From Mycoplana azooxidifex (GTDB lineage Bacteria; Pseudomonadota; Alphaproteobacteria; Rhizobiales; Rhizobiaceae), in NCBI RefSeq assembly GCF_014196765.1, contig NZ_JACIEE010000013.1:62001-126000 (forward strand): a DNA stretch of 64,000 bases, written 5' to 3'. Under the pieces are notes generated by a model that was given only the letters and a program-made list of their open reading frames with translations, was not told the DNA's origin and searched no databases. The position numbers and the translations under genes were made by a program. Positions 27,460-36,585 of this stretch are shown one piece after another (the stretch's first letter is position 1; the number at the start of each line of letters is the position of its first letter).

Positions 27460-28164
27460 TCATATCAGCTGGAGCTTTGTCGCGATGGCTGTGGCTTGAG
27501 GCAGAGACACCGCTTCAAGGGTTTTGCGCGCGTTGTTCAAATGGAACACGACGGTTGATGATTTGATTTCCTCCATCGCCGCTATGTCCTTCATCGATTT
27601 GCCTTCTGCAGCCCATCGCAGGCACAGCGCCTGTTTCGGCGTCAAGGCCGCCACGATCGTCCCGGTCGCCGTTCCAATGCAATTCTGTAGGCGGCAATGG
27701 AGTTGTGCGACGGCTGTCGCCGCAACCACTTCGTCGACCGGCAGATCGGCAAATCGTTCCGGCTGGACGGTCGTCATCGTCAGTACGGCCAAGTGGCCGA
27801 AGCCTGTCTTGATAGGTATCGACAGGCCGCCACGCATGCCCGACGCCTGTGACGCCGACAACAGATCACCGGCCTGGGACCTTGCCAGCATGCGCCATTG
27901 CTTCAGCTCCCAGCGAAACGCCCGCACACTTTTCCTTGCCAGCATGATGACGGGATCGTGCAATGCCCAGTTTCCCCTCAGGTATCGCTCCTGCCATTCG
28001 AATGAGGCATTGGAAACCAGCCTCGTGCCCGATGGCCGGATATCCAGGTAGATGAATTTGTCAAAGCCGGCACGCTCGACGATACGGCCCAGTTCACGTT
28101 TCAGCATGCCGGCGTCCTGAGCCGTGGACGCAAGGTCAATGATCTTGAGAAGCCATCTTTGCAA
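27460..28164 (-). CDS. LuxR-family autoinducer-type regulator
   Basis: The 234-residue product has the size of TraR. The N-terminal autoinducer-binding domain keeps the signature residues: FEWQERYLRGNWALHDPV supplies Trp, Tyr, Asp and Pro in the TraR spacing, and FRW supplies the later Trp. The C-terminal LuxR helix-turn-helix reads LTPKQALCLRWAAEGKSMKD then STVVFHLNNARKTL. One usual residue is changed: the Glu after the TPR/TPK turn is Gln. Ligand binding of acyl-homoserine-lactone type is therefore plausible but not shown. No luxI homolog is in the window. It lies 38 bases downstream of an alpha-oxoamine synthase gene on the same strand, so the two are probably co-transcribed. Confidence 0.85.
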   Translation of the reverse strand: MQRWLLKIIDLASTAQDAGMLKRELGRIVERAGFDKFIYLDIRPSGTRLVSNASFEWQERYLRGNWALHDPVIMLARKSVRAFRWELKQWRMLARSQAGDLLSASQASGMRGGLSIPIKTGFGHLAVLTMTTVQPERFADLPVDEVVAATAVAQLHCRLQNCIGTATGTIVAALTPKQALCLRWAAEGKSMKDIAAMEEIKSSTVVFHLNNARKTLEAVSLPQATAIATKLQLI

Positions 28165-28202
28165 ATTTCACGCCTCCCTTTCTGGCAGGATCTCGCGGCG
28201 GC

Positions 28203-29453
28203 TTACAAGTGCTGGCGAACTTCTTCTCTGATGCTGTCGATTGCCGCGCAAAGACCACGGATCTCGGTTTCGCTGTGGGACGCAGTGAGGCAGATCCGAA
28301 GGCCAGCCTCACCACGTGCGACCGTGGGAAAGAAGACGGCGGAAGTGTAGAAGCCGAGCTGAAGCAGCTGCCGGGCGGCAGCGACCGCAAGAAGTTCGTC
28401 ACCGAAGCGAACGGTGCGAATGGGGAGATGGGAATGGCTGTCCGGTGATGGCAGTAGCCCGTCAAGGAGGGCCAGGTTATGGCGCAGTGCCAGCTGCCTT
28501 GCGGCGAGCTCCTCCGTTCGATGAATTTCTGCCGATGCATGTGCGGCGCCGATTGCGGCGGTGTTCAACGAAGCGGAGAATGCATACGCGACTGAAAATC
28601 GCCTGAACAACAGCTCTTGAGACGCTGTTCCCAGCATGAGGATGCCACCGGACGCGCCAAACCCCTTGCCTAGCGAAGCGGCGACGATGGTTCGCTCACC
28701 CAATTCCGAAAATACGGATCGTGCGAATCCCGAGCCTTCAGTGCCGATGAGGGAAACGCCATGTGCATCGTCGATGTAGAGGAAGAGCCCGTAGCGGTCC
28801 TGCAACGAAAGCAGATCGGCAAGCGGTGCAGCTCCACCCATCGAATACACTCCGTCGCAGACATAGATGACGGCTGGGTGGCTGCGGCACAGTGCTTCCA
28901 ATGCCGCCATGTCGTTGTGAGGAAGGGTCTCGACCCTCGTTTCTGCGGCAATTGTCGCCTTGTGATATGCCAGCGTCGCGTGTGCCAAGCGGTCGAACAC
29001 GACCAGCGGCTTCCGCCCTCCCGTCAGATGACCCGATGCCAGCAACGGAAGAGCGCTCATGTTGGCCGCAAGCACGGTGGTGAAGGTCAGGACCTTCGCG
29101 CGAAACAGACTGGAAAGGTCGGTCTCGAGTTCTCCCAGGGTCTCGAAATTGAGACGGGTCCGGGCGCACGACCAGTGCAAGGCGCCGGCTTTGAGGACCC
29201 CCTCCGCAGCACCGGCAACGATGGCAGGGTGATTGTCGAGGCCAAGATAGGAGCAGCGGACAAAGTCGGTGATACGGGGCCCGCCTTGCGCCAGCTGAAC
29301 GATGCGGCCATCGCGTGGTGCTGCATAGATCGCCATGATGCCCTGGTAATGGGCTGCCGCGAAGTTGGGGCTGGCGGCCGTGATCATCGCTGCGGTATTA
29401 CGGAACTGACGAGCGGCGGACCGATCCCGGGGATCTTCAGGAGCGTTGGGCAT
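28203..29453 (-). CDS. Alpha-oxoamine synthase family PLP enzyme
   Basis: ATG at 29453 has GGAG six bases upstream and gives 416 residues. The family (5-aminolevulinate synthase, KBL, BioF, serine palmitoyltransferase, CqsA) condenses an amino acid with an acyl-CoA. Seen here are SCARTRLNFETLGELETDLS in place of the GS-G-R-x-G loop, VCDGVYSMGGAAPLADLLSL, the cofactor-binding IDDAHGVSLIG (His231) and the PLP lysine in SLGKGFGASGG (Lys263). The substrate is not predictable. The loop near 93-105 differs from KBL/BioF consensus. It lies between a response regulator and a LuxR gene, reminiscent of signal synthases CqsA and LqsA, but that function is a hypothesis. Confidence 0.8.
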   Translation of the reverse strand: MPNAPEDPRDRSAARQFRNTAAMITAASPNFAAAHYQGIMAIYAAPRDGRIVQLAQGGPRITDFVRCSYLGLDNHPAIVAGAAEGVLKAGALHWSCARTRLNFETLGELETDLSSLFRAKVLTFTTVLAANMSALPLLASGHLTGGRKPLVVFDRLAHATLAYHKATIAAETRVETLPHNDMAALEALCRSHPAVIYVCDGVYSMGGAAPLADLLSLQDRYGLFLYIDDAHGVSLIGTEGSGFARSVFSELGERTIVAASLGKGFGASGGILMLGTASQELLFRRFSVAYAFSASLNTAAIGAAHASAEIHRTEELAARQLALRHNLALLDGLLPSPDSHSHLPIRTVRFGDELLAVAAARQLLQLGFYTSAVFFPTVARGEAGLRICLTASHSETEIRGLCAAIDSIREEVRQHL

Positions 29454-29554
29454 GACACTCTCCACTTGCTACCAGTGCGGGAAGAAGGCCATGCCGCGCG
29501 CGCCGTGACAACGAAGCTCCTGCTAAAGAAACATCAAGATTCTTCAAAGCCGCC

Positions 29555-30247
29555 TTAGGCGCCATCGACGACGAATCCGTTCGAACGGATCGTCCGAATC
29601 ATCTTTTTACCCGTCGTCTGTTCCAGCCGCCGTCTGAGCTTAGCGATATGCACATCGACGGTCCGGTGTTCGACATGAAAATTGGGCGGCCAGGCGGCTT
29701 CTATCAGATCATTTCGGTCCCGTACGCGGCCCGGTTCCTCGATAAGTCGCTTGAGCAGTCGGAACTCGATGGGACTGAGTTGGGCCGAGCCAATGTCGGA
29801 TTTGATCATGGGCAGGGGCTCATCGATTTCCAGATCGCCAAAACGCAGGATTGGCTGCGATCTTACGCGGACATGACCGTGCCGTTTGTCGCAAAGGCCG
29901 TTCAGGTAGGCGATGATGTGCTCGGGGGAGACGGGTCGGACGAAGACTTCGTCGATGCCGGCCTTGAGCAATTGGAGAAGGTGGCACTCCTGTCGTGCCG
30001 GAATGAGCGCCAAGAGCGGGAGATGGGCCGTTGCGGAGTTCGATTTGTGGGCGCGGCAAAAGAGGAGAACGGTGCTTGGATCTGCGCTACAATCCACAAT
30101 CGTCGCCAGGGCGTCGGCAGCTTTGGATTTGGACAGTGCGTCCGCACTCTCCGCCAACGCCGTCGGAAAACCGGCACTGGCCAGGATGTGGCTCATAAGA
30201 AGATAAAAATCTGGATCCTCGGAATGAATGACAACGAGGTCGGTCAT
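29555..30247 (-). CDS. OmpR-type response regulator with atypical receiver
   Basis: The 230-residue protein has an N-terminal receiver-like domain and a C-terminal winged helix (LSPIEFRLLKRLIEEPGRVR, RTVDVHIAKLRRRLEQTTGK, IRTIRSNGFVVDG). In the receiver, acidic residues are kept at the start (SEDPD), and Asp52 (ATIVDCSADP) could be the phosphoacceptor. The conserved Thr/Ser position reads LIPAR and the conserved Lys is Arg104 (FVRPVSPEH). Phosphorylation-dependent switching is therefore doubtful. No histidine kinase gene is adjacent. It shares layout and motifs with the gene at 39086-39781 on the far side of the same cluster. Confidence 0.8.
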   Translation of the reverse strand: MTDLVVIHSEDPDFYLLMSHILASAGFPTALAESADALSKSKAADALATIVDCSADPSTVLLFCRAHKSNSATAHLPLLALIPARQECHLLQLLKAGIDEVFVRPVSPEHIIAYLNGLCDKRHGHVRVRSQPILRFGDLEIDEPLPMIKSDIGSAQLSPIEFRLLKRLIEEPGRVRDRNDLIEAAWPPNFHVEHRTVDVHIAKLRRRLEQTTGKKMIRTIRSNGFVVDGA

Positions 30248-30279
30248 TGAACTTGCCCCAATCTTTTCCTGTGACCTTC

Positions 30280-30303
30280 GTCAGCCGGCACTGGCCGGCT
30301 GAC
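30280..30303 (-). terminator. Perfect hairpin between transporter operon and response regulator
   Basis: GTCAGCCGGC, four-base loop ACTG, GCCGGCTGAC: ten perfect pairs. It lies after the binding-protein gene stop and before the response-regulator start on the minus strand. No T-run follows, so it may be a factor-dependent terminator or an mRNA-stabilising stem. Confidence 0.5.
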
Positions 30304-30326
30304 TTCGGTAACCTTTGGCCCTCCCC

Positions 30327-31392
30327 CTACCGCACCCAATTGTTCCAGCGCTGCAGCAGCATCTTGGCGTTGGCATTGATCCACTCAGCGTCGGGAATGA
30401 TCACACTGTCCTTGAGGTCCCTGGTTGTCGGCATCGACTTGCGCGCCTCGGCGGACATCAGCGCGATGGCCTCGCTGCTTGGCGGCGTGCAGGAGAGTAT
30501 GTCGCAAGCCTCGGCCTGTACGGTCGGATGATCGAGCCAGAACGCTATGAGCTTGAGGGCGTTGCTCTTGTTGGGGGCGCCCTTGATCAGGGCTATGCGG
30601 TCGCCAACCAGGAAGGATGCCTTGTATGACCAGTCGATCGGCAGCCCCTCGGTTTTCATTGCTTTTGCCCTGGTCAACCAGATTTGGCCGAGGTCGTATT
30701 CGTTGTTGCGGAAGCCCTGCACGCTCTGGTCGCCGGTCTTCCACCAAAGGGTCACGTCGTCTCTGATTTCATCCAGTTTGTGAAATGCTCGGTCGACATC
30801 GAGAGGAAAGAGGCCACCCTTTTCGACGCCGTCCGCCAGGAGCGCCGCGGCAAGAACGCGCCAGGGATCATCGAAGTTCGGGAATGCCCGTCCGCCCGGA
30901 AAGGCCGGCCAAGTCCCACATGTCGGCCCAGGTCTCCGGTACCCTTGTTGTCTCGCTCTTGCGATAGACGAGCAGGGTTGCCGTGGACTGGAGCAAGGCG
31001 CCTCCGGCTGCACACGCATTGCGGGCAAGATCGGGTCTGGCAGTATAGGCTGCGCAGAACTCCGTGAGGTCTTCGGTAACCTCCCGGTGCGCCTCGGACG
31101 CTGCCTGAATCTCTCCGTCGAGATAGAGGTCCCAGTTGATATTGCCCGCCTTGACCATGGCGGCTGCCTTGGCCCGCATTTCTGCATTCGTGGCGGAAAC
31201 GACCATCACCGCAATACCGGTCTCTGCCGTGAAGGGATCGAACCAGGCCTTCTTCAAGGCACGGTCATAAGCACCGCCTGTGGATGCGATGATGACCTGT
31301 TCCTGAGCCTGCGCCTGGATAACGGACGTCGCGAAGACGAGAACGGCAAGCCACGAAAGCCGGCGTGAGAATGGGCGTCGTGTCGAATTCAT
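30327..31392 (-). pseudogene. Spermidine/putrescine-type periplasmic binding protein, single frameshift
   Basis: ATG at 31392 overlaps the upstream permease stop (ATGA). The first frame encodes a signal peptide (LSWLAVLVFATSVIQAQA) and a PotD-like start (QVIIASTGGAYDRALKKAWF). It ends at WADMWDLAGLSGRTG. From about 30908 the family continues in another frame: FPGGRAFPNFDDPWRVLAAA to the end (ANAKMLLQRWNNW). Removing one G from the GGCCGGCC at 30903-30910 restores DLAAFPGGRAFPNF and an intact protein of about 354 residues. The lesion may be a real mutation or a sequencing error. The transporter operon is otherwise intact. Confidence 0.8.
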
Positions 31393-32276
31393 GGGCATTC
31401 ACTCCTCTGGGTTCTGGTTTCTTTGTCTGTAGAAAGAAGTTGGGCGATGCCGATGAGGGCAAGCGATGCGACGACGGTTACCGTTGATGCCGCAGCTATG
31501 ACGGGGGTCAAGTTGAAGTCGATATCCTCGAACATCTTGCGGCTGATCGTCTTGCCGTCCACGTCCGAGATGAAGAAGGCAACCGTCGCCTCATCGAACG
31601 AGGCAAGAAAGGCGAAGACGGCGCCGGAGAAAATGCCTGGCGCGATATTGGGGAGCGTCACGTGCAGAAAGGTCTGCAGGCGGTTGGCACCGCAGTTGAG
31701 GCTGGCCAGTTCCAAGGCGGGGTCAACGCGTTGCAAGGCGGCCGTTACCGTAATCACGACGAAGGGGACTGCAAGGACCGTGTGCCCGATCAGAAAGCCT
31801 GTCAGACTACCTGTTAGATCCAGTGGGGCGAACACCAGATAGAGTGCCACGCCGAGCACGATGTGCGGCACGATCATCGGCGCAAGCGACAGCGCGTGCA
31901 AAAAACCTTTGAACGGTATGTCTCCCCGAACCAGTGCCAGGGCCGTCATCGTCCCCACGGTCGTGGCGGCGAAGCAAGTGGCGAAAGCGATCTTCAGGCT
32001 GAACCAGGTGGCGGACATCCAGTCCGGATCGTTGAAGAACGCCCGGTACCAGTCCAATGTCAGACCTTGGGGAGGAAACTGCAGATAGGCGGTGGTGCTG
32101 ATCGACATCGGGATGATGATGAGGGTCGGCAGGATCAGGAAAAAGAGCAGCGCGATGATGCCGAGGGTCTGAATGCAGGAGAGGATCACCTGCAGCTTGA
32201 TGTCAGTGGAGCGTGTGCCCATCGAACTGCCGTCCGCCGCAAGGGCCCGCTGGGCGATGTTTCGATCAATGAACAC
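31389..32276 (-). CDS. ABC transporter permease, PotC-like
   Basis: The 295-residue product has six or so membrane segments (GIIALLFFLILPTLIIIPM, VLAVPFVVITVTAAL and others). The EAA-type coupling loop reads LELASLNCGANRLQTFLHVT then LPNIAPG. The start is GTG at 32276, overlapping the upstream permease gene by 11 bases; ATG at 32222 is an alternative. It is the second permease of a spermidine/putrescine/iron(III)-type importer. Confidence 0.85.
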   Translation of the reverse strand: MFIDRNIAQRALAADGSSMGTRSTDIKLQVILSCIQTLGIIALLFFLILPTLIIIPMSISTTAYLQFPPQGLTLDWYRAFFNDPDWMSATWFSLKIAFATCFAATTVGTMTALALVRGDIPFKGFLHALSLAPMIVPHIVLGVALYLVFAPLDLTGSLTGFLIGHTVLAVPFVVITVTAALQRVDPALELASLNCGANRLQTFLHVTLPNIAPGIFSGAVFAFLASFDEATVAFFISDVDGKTISRKMFEDIDFNLTPVIAAASTVTVVASLALIGIAQLLSTDKETRTQRSECP

Positions 32277-33153
32277 TTTGGAACCCTTTGCTCAGTGAAA
32301 TTGCTTTGCGGAACACGAAGACCGTCAACAGGGTTACGGTGAGGAGAATTGTTGACAGCGCTGCGGCGAGCGGCCAGTCGAGAAGGACAACGGTTTGCTG
32401 TCCGATCAGTGTCGCCATCAGCATCGAACCAGGTCCACCAAGCAGGGCCGGTGTGATGTAGAAGCCGAGTGCGAGAACAAAGCACAGAACCGAACCGGCA
32501 AAGACGCCCGGTAGACTGAGCGGCAAGGTGACGAGCAGGAACCCGCGCAGGGGTCCTGCGCCCAGGTTGGCCGCAGCACGGACGAGATCTGCGGGCAAGG
32601 TTCTCAGCGTGGCGTAAATCGGGAGAATTGCGAAGGGCAGCAAAATATGGGCCATGCCGAGAATGACCGCTCCCTGCGTGTAGAGCAGTTTCAGAGGGTG
32701 GTCGATCAAGCCCGTGGTGCGAAGCAGTTCGTTGACGATGCCGTTTCGCTGCAGCAGGACGATCCAGGCATAGGAGCGAATGAGGACCGAGGTCCAAAGC
32801 GGGATGAAGACGCACGCGGCAGCCAGCAATGCTGCTCCTCCGCGCAGGCGTGTCATGGCGTAGGCGACGGGATAGGCGAGCAGCACGCAACTGACGGCGA
32901 CGGACGCTGCAGTTGCCATCGTGGTTGCCAGGACGCCGAGGTAGAGCGGATCCCGCCCAAGCCGCAGGTAACTCGCACCACCGTTTGAAAGGCTGAGCCC
33001 GACCAGTTCGGTAACCGGATAGATGAAGCCAATAGCCAAAATGGCGAGGAGTGGCAGGACGAGTATCGCAGATGTCAGCGAACTGTAACGACTGGCATGA
33101 CCGGTGTCGGCCAGGGCGCGCAAGGCGCGTATCGGAGAGCGGGGCATGCTCAC
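32266..33153 (-). CDS. ABC transporter permease, PotB-like
   Basis: The 295-residue inner membrane protein starts with GTG at 33153, overlapping the ATPase stop (GTGA); ATG at 33147 is possible. Hydrophobic segments include LTSAILVLPLLAILAIGFIY and VAVSCVLLAYPVAYAM. The coupling loop reads VRAAANLGAGPLRGFLLVTL. It pairs with the PotC-like permease downstream. Confidence 0.85.
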   Translation of the reverse strand: MSMPRSPIRALRALADTGHASRYSSLTSAILVLPLLAILAIGFIYPVTELVGLSLSNGGASYLRLGRDPLYLGVLATTMATAASVAVSCVLLAYPVAYAMTRLRGGAALLAAACVFIPLWTSVLIRSYAWIVLLQRNGIVNELLRTTGLIDHPLKLLYTQGAVILGMAHILLPFAILPIYATLRTLPADLVRAAANLGAGPLRGFLLVTLPLSLPGVFAGSVLCFVLALGFYITPALLGGPGSMLMATLIGQQTVVLLDWPLAAALSTILLTVTLLTVFVFRKAISLSKGFQSVH

Positions 33154-34250
33154 AGGCGCCTCCCGTTTTCGGCGTGGAAAAGCTTCAGCTTGTCGGATGG
33201 CAAAGCGACCGCCAGCATCCCGCCCAGTTCTGGCAGGCCGGCAAGTTCATTCGGCACCTGTATGCGAAGTGTCAGCCCTTCCATATCCGTCAGACGGACG
33301 TGGGCGGTTCGGCTCGCGCCGGAGAACACCAGGTTCTCCAGCGTGCCGGTCACGCCCGAAGCTCCGGGCGGGCAAACGCCGATGTGCTGCGGTCGCACCG
33401 CGATCGACACCATTGTCCCGACAGGCAGTGGCTGCGTCCCCGTCGTGGCAGTCTCGATGATCGCGCCGGAGGCGATGCGGATCGTCGCGGCGCCGCATTC
33501 ATATCCGACGACCACGCCCGGAATGAAATTGATCGTACCGACGAAATCAGCAACGAAGGCGCTTTGCGGTTCGGTGTACAGCTCGAGTGGACTGCCTATC
33601 TGTTCGAGCTGCCCCTTGTGCATGACCGCCACCCGATCCGACAACGTGAGAGCCTCTTCCTGGTCGTGCGTGACGTAGACGACGGTCGCGCCGAGTTGCT
33701 GTTGAAGTCGTTTGACTTCCAGTTGCATCGCCTCGCGGAGCTTCTTGTCGAGTGCGCCCAGAGGCTCGTCCATCAGCAGCACCGGCGGATTGAATACCAG
33801 CGCACGGCCGACAGCGACTCGTTGCTGCTGTCCACCGGAGAGCTGGTGCGGATAGCGATGTGCAAACGCGCTCAACTGCACCATGTCCAGCATGGCGTCC
33901 ACGCGTTTGCCGAGGTCCTCTCTGCGGGGTCGCTTCCGCATTCGCAGCGGGAACTCGAGGTTCTTGCGAACCGTCATGTGAGGAAACAGGGCGTATTTCT
34001 GGAAGACCATCCCGATGTCGCGTCGGTTCGGAGCGAGCCGCGTGATGTCTACATTTCCAACGACGACCGAGCCGGTCGTCGGCCGTTCGAAACCAGCGAT
34101 CATCGTTAGAAGCGTCGTCTTTCCCGATCCGGACGGACCGACGATTGAGACAAACTCCCCTGCCCCGATATCGAGATCTGTCTCATGAACGGCGTATGTG
34201 GCGTCGTACGCCTTGCGGATTCCGCGAAGTGAAAGGCTTTGTCCGATCAA
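33150..34250 (-). CDS. ABC transporter ATPase, PotA-like
   Basis: The 366-residue protein has Walker [13 protein letters not shown]-loop [12 protein letters not shown], signature [15 protein letters not shown], Walker [15 protein letters not shown] and H-loop [14 protein letters not shown], followed by a C-terminal TOBE-type domain. It energises the two permeases and is the first gene of the leftward operon. The intergenic region to the divergent gntR gene is about 207 bases. The substrate class (polyamine, small organic acid or iron) cannot be told from the ATPase. Confidence 0.9.
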   Translation of the reverse strand: MIGQSLSLRGIRKAYDATYAVHETDLDIGAGEFVSIVGPSGSGKTTLLTMIAGFERPTTGSVVVGNVDITRLAPNRRDIGMVFQKYALFPHMTVRKNLEFPLRMRKRPRREDLGKRVDAMLDMVQLSAFAHRYPHQLSGGQQQRVAVGRALVFNPPVLLMDEPLGALDKKLREAMQLEVKRLQQQLGATVVYVTHDQEEALTLSDRVAVMHKGQLEQIGSPLELYTEPQSAFVADFVGTINFIPGVVVGYECGAATIRIASGAIIETATTGTQPLPVGTMVSIAVRPQHIGVCPPGASGVTGTLENLVFSGASRTAHVRLTDMEGLTLRIQVPNELAGLPELGGMLAVALPSDKLKLFHAENGRRL

Positions 34251-34411
34251 TTCATTCCCCTTTTGTTTTGTTTGGATGCTTTCGAGTTGTGCGAAGCCGG
34301 CCCGGAGAAGGGCTCGTAGAGCTCGCTCCGAAGCGTAAGGCGGTGACTTGCAAACCTTGAAACGTTATAGGTTTTAGTGCGCCAAACTTTGCAAAGACTT
34401 TACATTTGCAT

Positions 34412-34427
34412 TTTTGTTGCACCAAAA
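34412..34427. promoter_or_regulatory. Candidate GntR operator, upstream copy
   Basis: TTTTGTTGCACCAAAA lies 30 bases before the gntR start in the divergent region. It differs at one base from the perfect palindrome at 35180-35195, so autoregulation and control of the leftward transporter operon are likely. Confidence 0.6.
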
Positions 34428-34457
34428 AAGAAGTCTGTCAACACGCTTGAGGCGAAA

Positions 34458-35147
34458 ATGAGTGCGACACAATCGACATTGGGGAAGCAGATGCAGGCGC
34501 CGAATCTCGGCGATACCACCTATGAAGAGTTGCGAGACCGATTGACGCGGGGGGTCTACCGTCCCGGCGACAAGTTGACGGTGAGATCGGTTGCCGAGGC
34601 ATTGGGTGTCAGTTCCACGCCGGCGCGGGATGCGATCAACCGGCTGGTCGCGGACAACTCGCTAGTCTACGCTGGGCCGAAGACGGTCATTGTACCCGTT
34701 CTGACGGAGGCTGACCTGAGGGAGATCACGTATATCCGCCTGGCGCTCGAGGGGCTGGCGGCAGAGTTGGCGATGGAAAGACGCCAACCGGAAGATGTTG
34801 AAAATCTGATGGAAATACAGACAAAAATCAATTCTGCGCTTTTGGCAAAATCCTATGCGGCGGCGCTGTGGCACAACAAGGAGTTCCATTTTCTCGTCTA
34901 TCGCCTCAGCGGAATGCCGCACCTGGTCGCCATGATCGAGGCGCAATGGCTGCGCGTTGGTCCGTCCTTCTATGGGCTTTACCCGCACTTTGCCGAGGAG
35001 CGGCAGGGTGTGCGCAATCATCAGATGGCGATAGAAGCCATGATGGATGGTGACCGGGGGGCTTTGCGGGCGGCATTCGAGAACGATATCCGCGAAGGTT
35101 ATCGCCAGTTGCGCTCCGGACTTCTTGATGGGCGGATCCGTTCGTAA
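34458..35147 (+). CDS. GntR-family regulator, FadR/FCD type
   Basis: ATG at 34458 (MSATQSTLGKQMQAPNLGDT) follows GAGGCGAAA and gives 229 residues; an upstream in-frame start overlaps the operator and is less likely. The N-terminal winged helix reads TYEELRDRLTRGVYRPGDKL then VRSVAEALGVSSTPARDAIN. The C-terminal FCD ligand domain has the metal-type pattern LREITYIRLALEGLAAELAM, NKEFHFLVYRLSGMPHLVAM and NHQMAIEAMMDGD. It probably senses a pathway acid. Near-identical palindromes before its own gene and before the enzyme operon point to its targets. Confidence 0.85.
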   Translation: MSATQSTLGKQMQAPNLGDTTYEELRDRLTRGVYRPGDKLTVRSVAEALGVSSTPARDAINRLVADNSLVYAGPKTVIVPVLTEADLREITYIRLALEGLAAELAMERRQPEDVENLMEIQTKINSALLAKSYAAALWHNKEFHFLVYRLSGMPHLVAMIEAQWLRVGPSFYGLYPHFAEERQGVRNHQMAIEAMMDGDRGALRAAFENDIREGYRQLRSGLLDGRIRS

Positions 35148-35179
35148 ACTTTTTGATGCGTGGACTTGACGTCGGCTTC

Positions 35180-35195
35180 TTTTGTTGCAACAAAA
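35180..35195. promoter_or_regulatory. Candidate GntR operator, perfect palindrome
   Basis: TTTTGTTGCAACAAAA is a perfect 16-base palindrome located 50 bases before the aminotransferase start. It matches the upstream-of-gntR copy at 15 of 16 bases. Confidence 0.65.
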
Positions 35196-35244
35196 TGTGA
35201 AGCTTCTATAAAGTCACGAAGTTACCGCAACAGAAAGCAGTCCA

Positions 35245-36585
35245 ATGCACAGCCATGCGCCAGCCGGTCCGGCCGGGGGATGCCCCGTGTCCAGTCGTCT
35301 CTACCGCCGCGGTTGCCGGGTTCTACCAGGCGGCCTCACCCGATCCACCATCGATCTCGATCCCCACCCGATCTACATGGCTGCTGGAAAGGGCGCCTAC
35401 GTGACGGACGTGGACGGCAACCGTTTCCTTGATCTGAACAACAATTTTACGACCTTGATTCACGGGCACGGCTATGAACCTGTCGCCGACGCTGTCAGCC
35501 GTCTGCTGCGCAGCGGTACCTGCTTTGCCAATCCAACCGAACACGAGATCGCTCTGGCCGAACTTCTCGTTTCTAGGATCCCGGCCATGGAACAGGTTCG
35601 CTTTGTCAACACCGGGACCGAAGCTGTCATGTTCGCGCTCAAGGCAGCCCGAGCCTTCACCGGCCGACCGGCCATTGTCCGCTTCTCCGGTGCCTATCAC
35701 GGGGCCTATGACTGGGCCGAAAACGGGCAGAACGGCCTTCCTTCCGGCTTCGCGCCGCGGCTTCAAGCCTACCGTGGCGCGCCCGAGAGCATCTCGGATG
35801 ACGTCGTCGTATTGGACTTCAATCGGATTGACGCACTGGAGGACGCGCTTGCGGCACATGCCGGGCGCCTGGCAGCCATTCTCATCGATCCTGTGCCGAG
35901 CCGGGCCGGGCTTCTCGCTCCCCTCCCCGAATTTCTCGAGCGTCTCTCCAGCTTCGCGCGCCGCAACGGCACGCTGATCATCGCAGATGAAGTTCTCAAT
36001 CTGCGCCAGGGCTATCAAGGCGCCTCGGCGAGGTTTGGGCTTCGGCCCGATCTCATCACCGCCGGAAAGATCATCGGCGGCGGTTTCCCGATCGGGGCGA
36101 TCGGCGGTCGCGCCGAGGTCATGCAGGTCTTTCGCTCGGACGGAAAGTCGCCGGCGGTACCCCAGGGCGGTACATTCGCCGCCAATCCTGTCTCCATGGT
36201 GGCGGGCCTCGTGGCGATGGAAGCGATGACCCCCGATGCCTTCGTCCAGTTGGAGGACTTGGGGAATGGGTTGAGAACTCGGTTGACGGCGATCGCCGCG
36301 CGCCATGATGCGGCCTTCACGATCGCCGGGAGCGCGTCCTTGTTCCGTATTCACGCCAAGCGGACGTTACCGACAACCTATGCCGATGCCGTCATGTCTG
36401 GCGCAGAGGCCAAAATCATGCGCCGCCTTGGCCGTTTCTTTCTCGGCAGGGGTGTTCTGTTGCCTTTCGGGGCGGCGGCCTGCCTTTCGACGGCGATGAC
36501 GGCCTGCGAGATCGATGCCATCGCCGAAGCCTTTGAAATGTTCATCACCACCGACCAGGAACGCAGCCAGGAGAGCCAGTCATGA
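35245..36585 (+). CDS. Class III aminotransferase, glutamate-1-semialdehyde aminomutase-like
   Basis: The 446-residue PLP enzyme resembles HemL-type aminomutases. Seen are YVTDVDGNRFLDLNNNFTTL, FVNTGTEAVMFALKAARAFT (phosphate-binding GTEA), FSGAYHGAYDWAE, the cofactor Asp region LIIADEVLNLRQGY and the PLP lysine in LITAGKIIGGGFPIGAIGG. It is unlikely to be the housekeeping HemL given its place in an inducible operon. It may move or shift an amino group on a keto substrate. Its stop overlaps the next start by four bases, so it is coupled to the thiamine-diphosphate enzyme. Confidence 0.8.
   Translation: MHSHAPAGPAGGCPVSSRLYRRGCRVLPGGLTRSTIDLDPHPIYMAAGKGAYVTDVDGNRFLDLNNNFTTLIHGHGYEPVADAVSRLLRSGTCFANPTEHEIALAELLVSRIPAMEQVRFVNTGTEAVMFALKAARAFTGRPAIVRFSGAYHGAYDWAENGQNGLPSGFAPRLQAYRGAPESISDDVVVLDFNRIDALEDALAAHAGRLAAILIDPVPSRAGLLAPLPEFLERLSSFARRNGTLIIADEVLNLRQGYQGASARFGLRPDLITAGKIIGGGFPIGAIGGRAEVMQVFRSDGKSPAVPQGGTFAANPVSMVAGLVAMEAMTPDAFVQLEDLGNGLRTRLTAIAARHDAAFTIAGSASLFRIHAKRTLPTTYADAVMSGAEAKIMRRLGRFFLGRGVLLPFGAAACLSTAMTACEIDAIAEAFEMFITTDQERSQESQS

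Noticed and set aside
27460-28164. Calling the LuxR gene traR
   Set aside because: It has the right size and ligand-domain residues, but it is tied to the oxoamine synthase operon, no tra boxes or traM were found, and one usual helix-turn-helix residue differs.
28761-29558. Rightward frame of 265 codons opposite the oxoamine synthase
   Set aside because: No domain and no ribosome site; PLP motifs are on the minus strand.
33051-34109. Rightward frame of 352 codons opposite the PotA-like ATPase
   Set aside because: Antisense shadow; all ABC motifs read on the minus strand.
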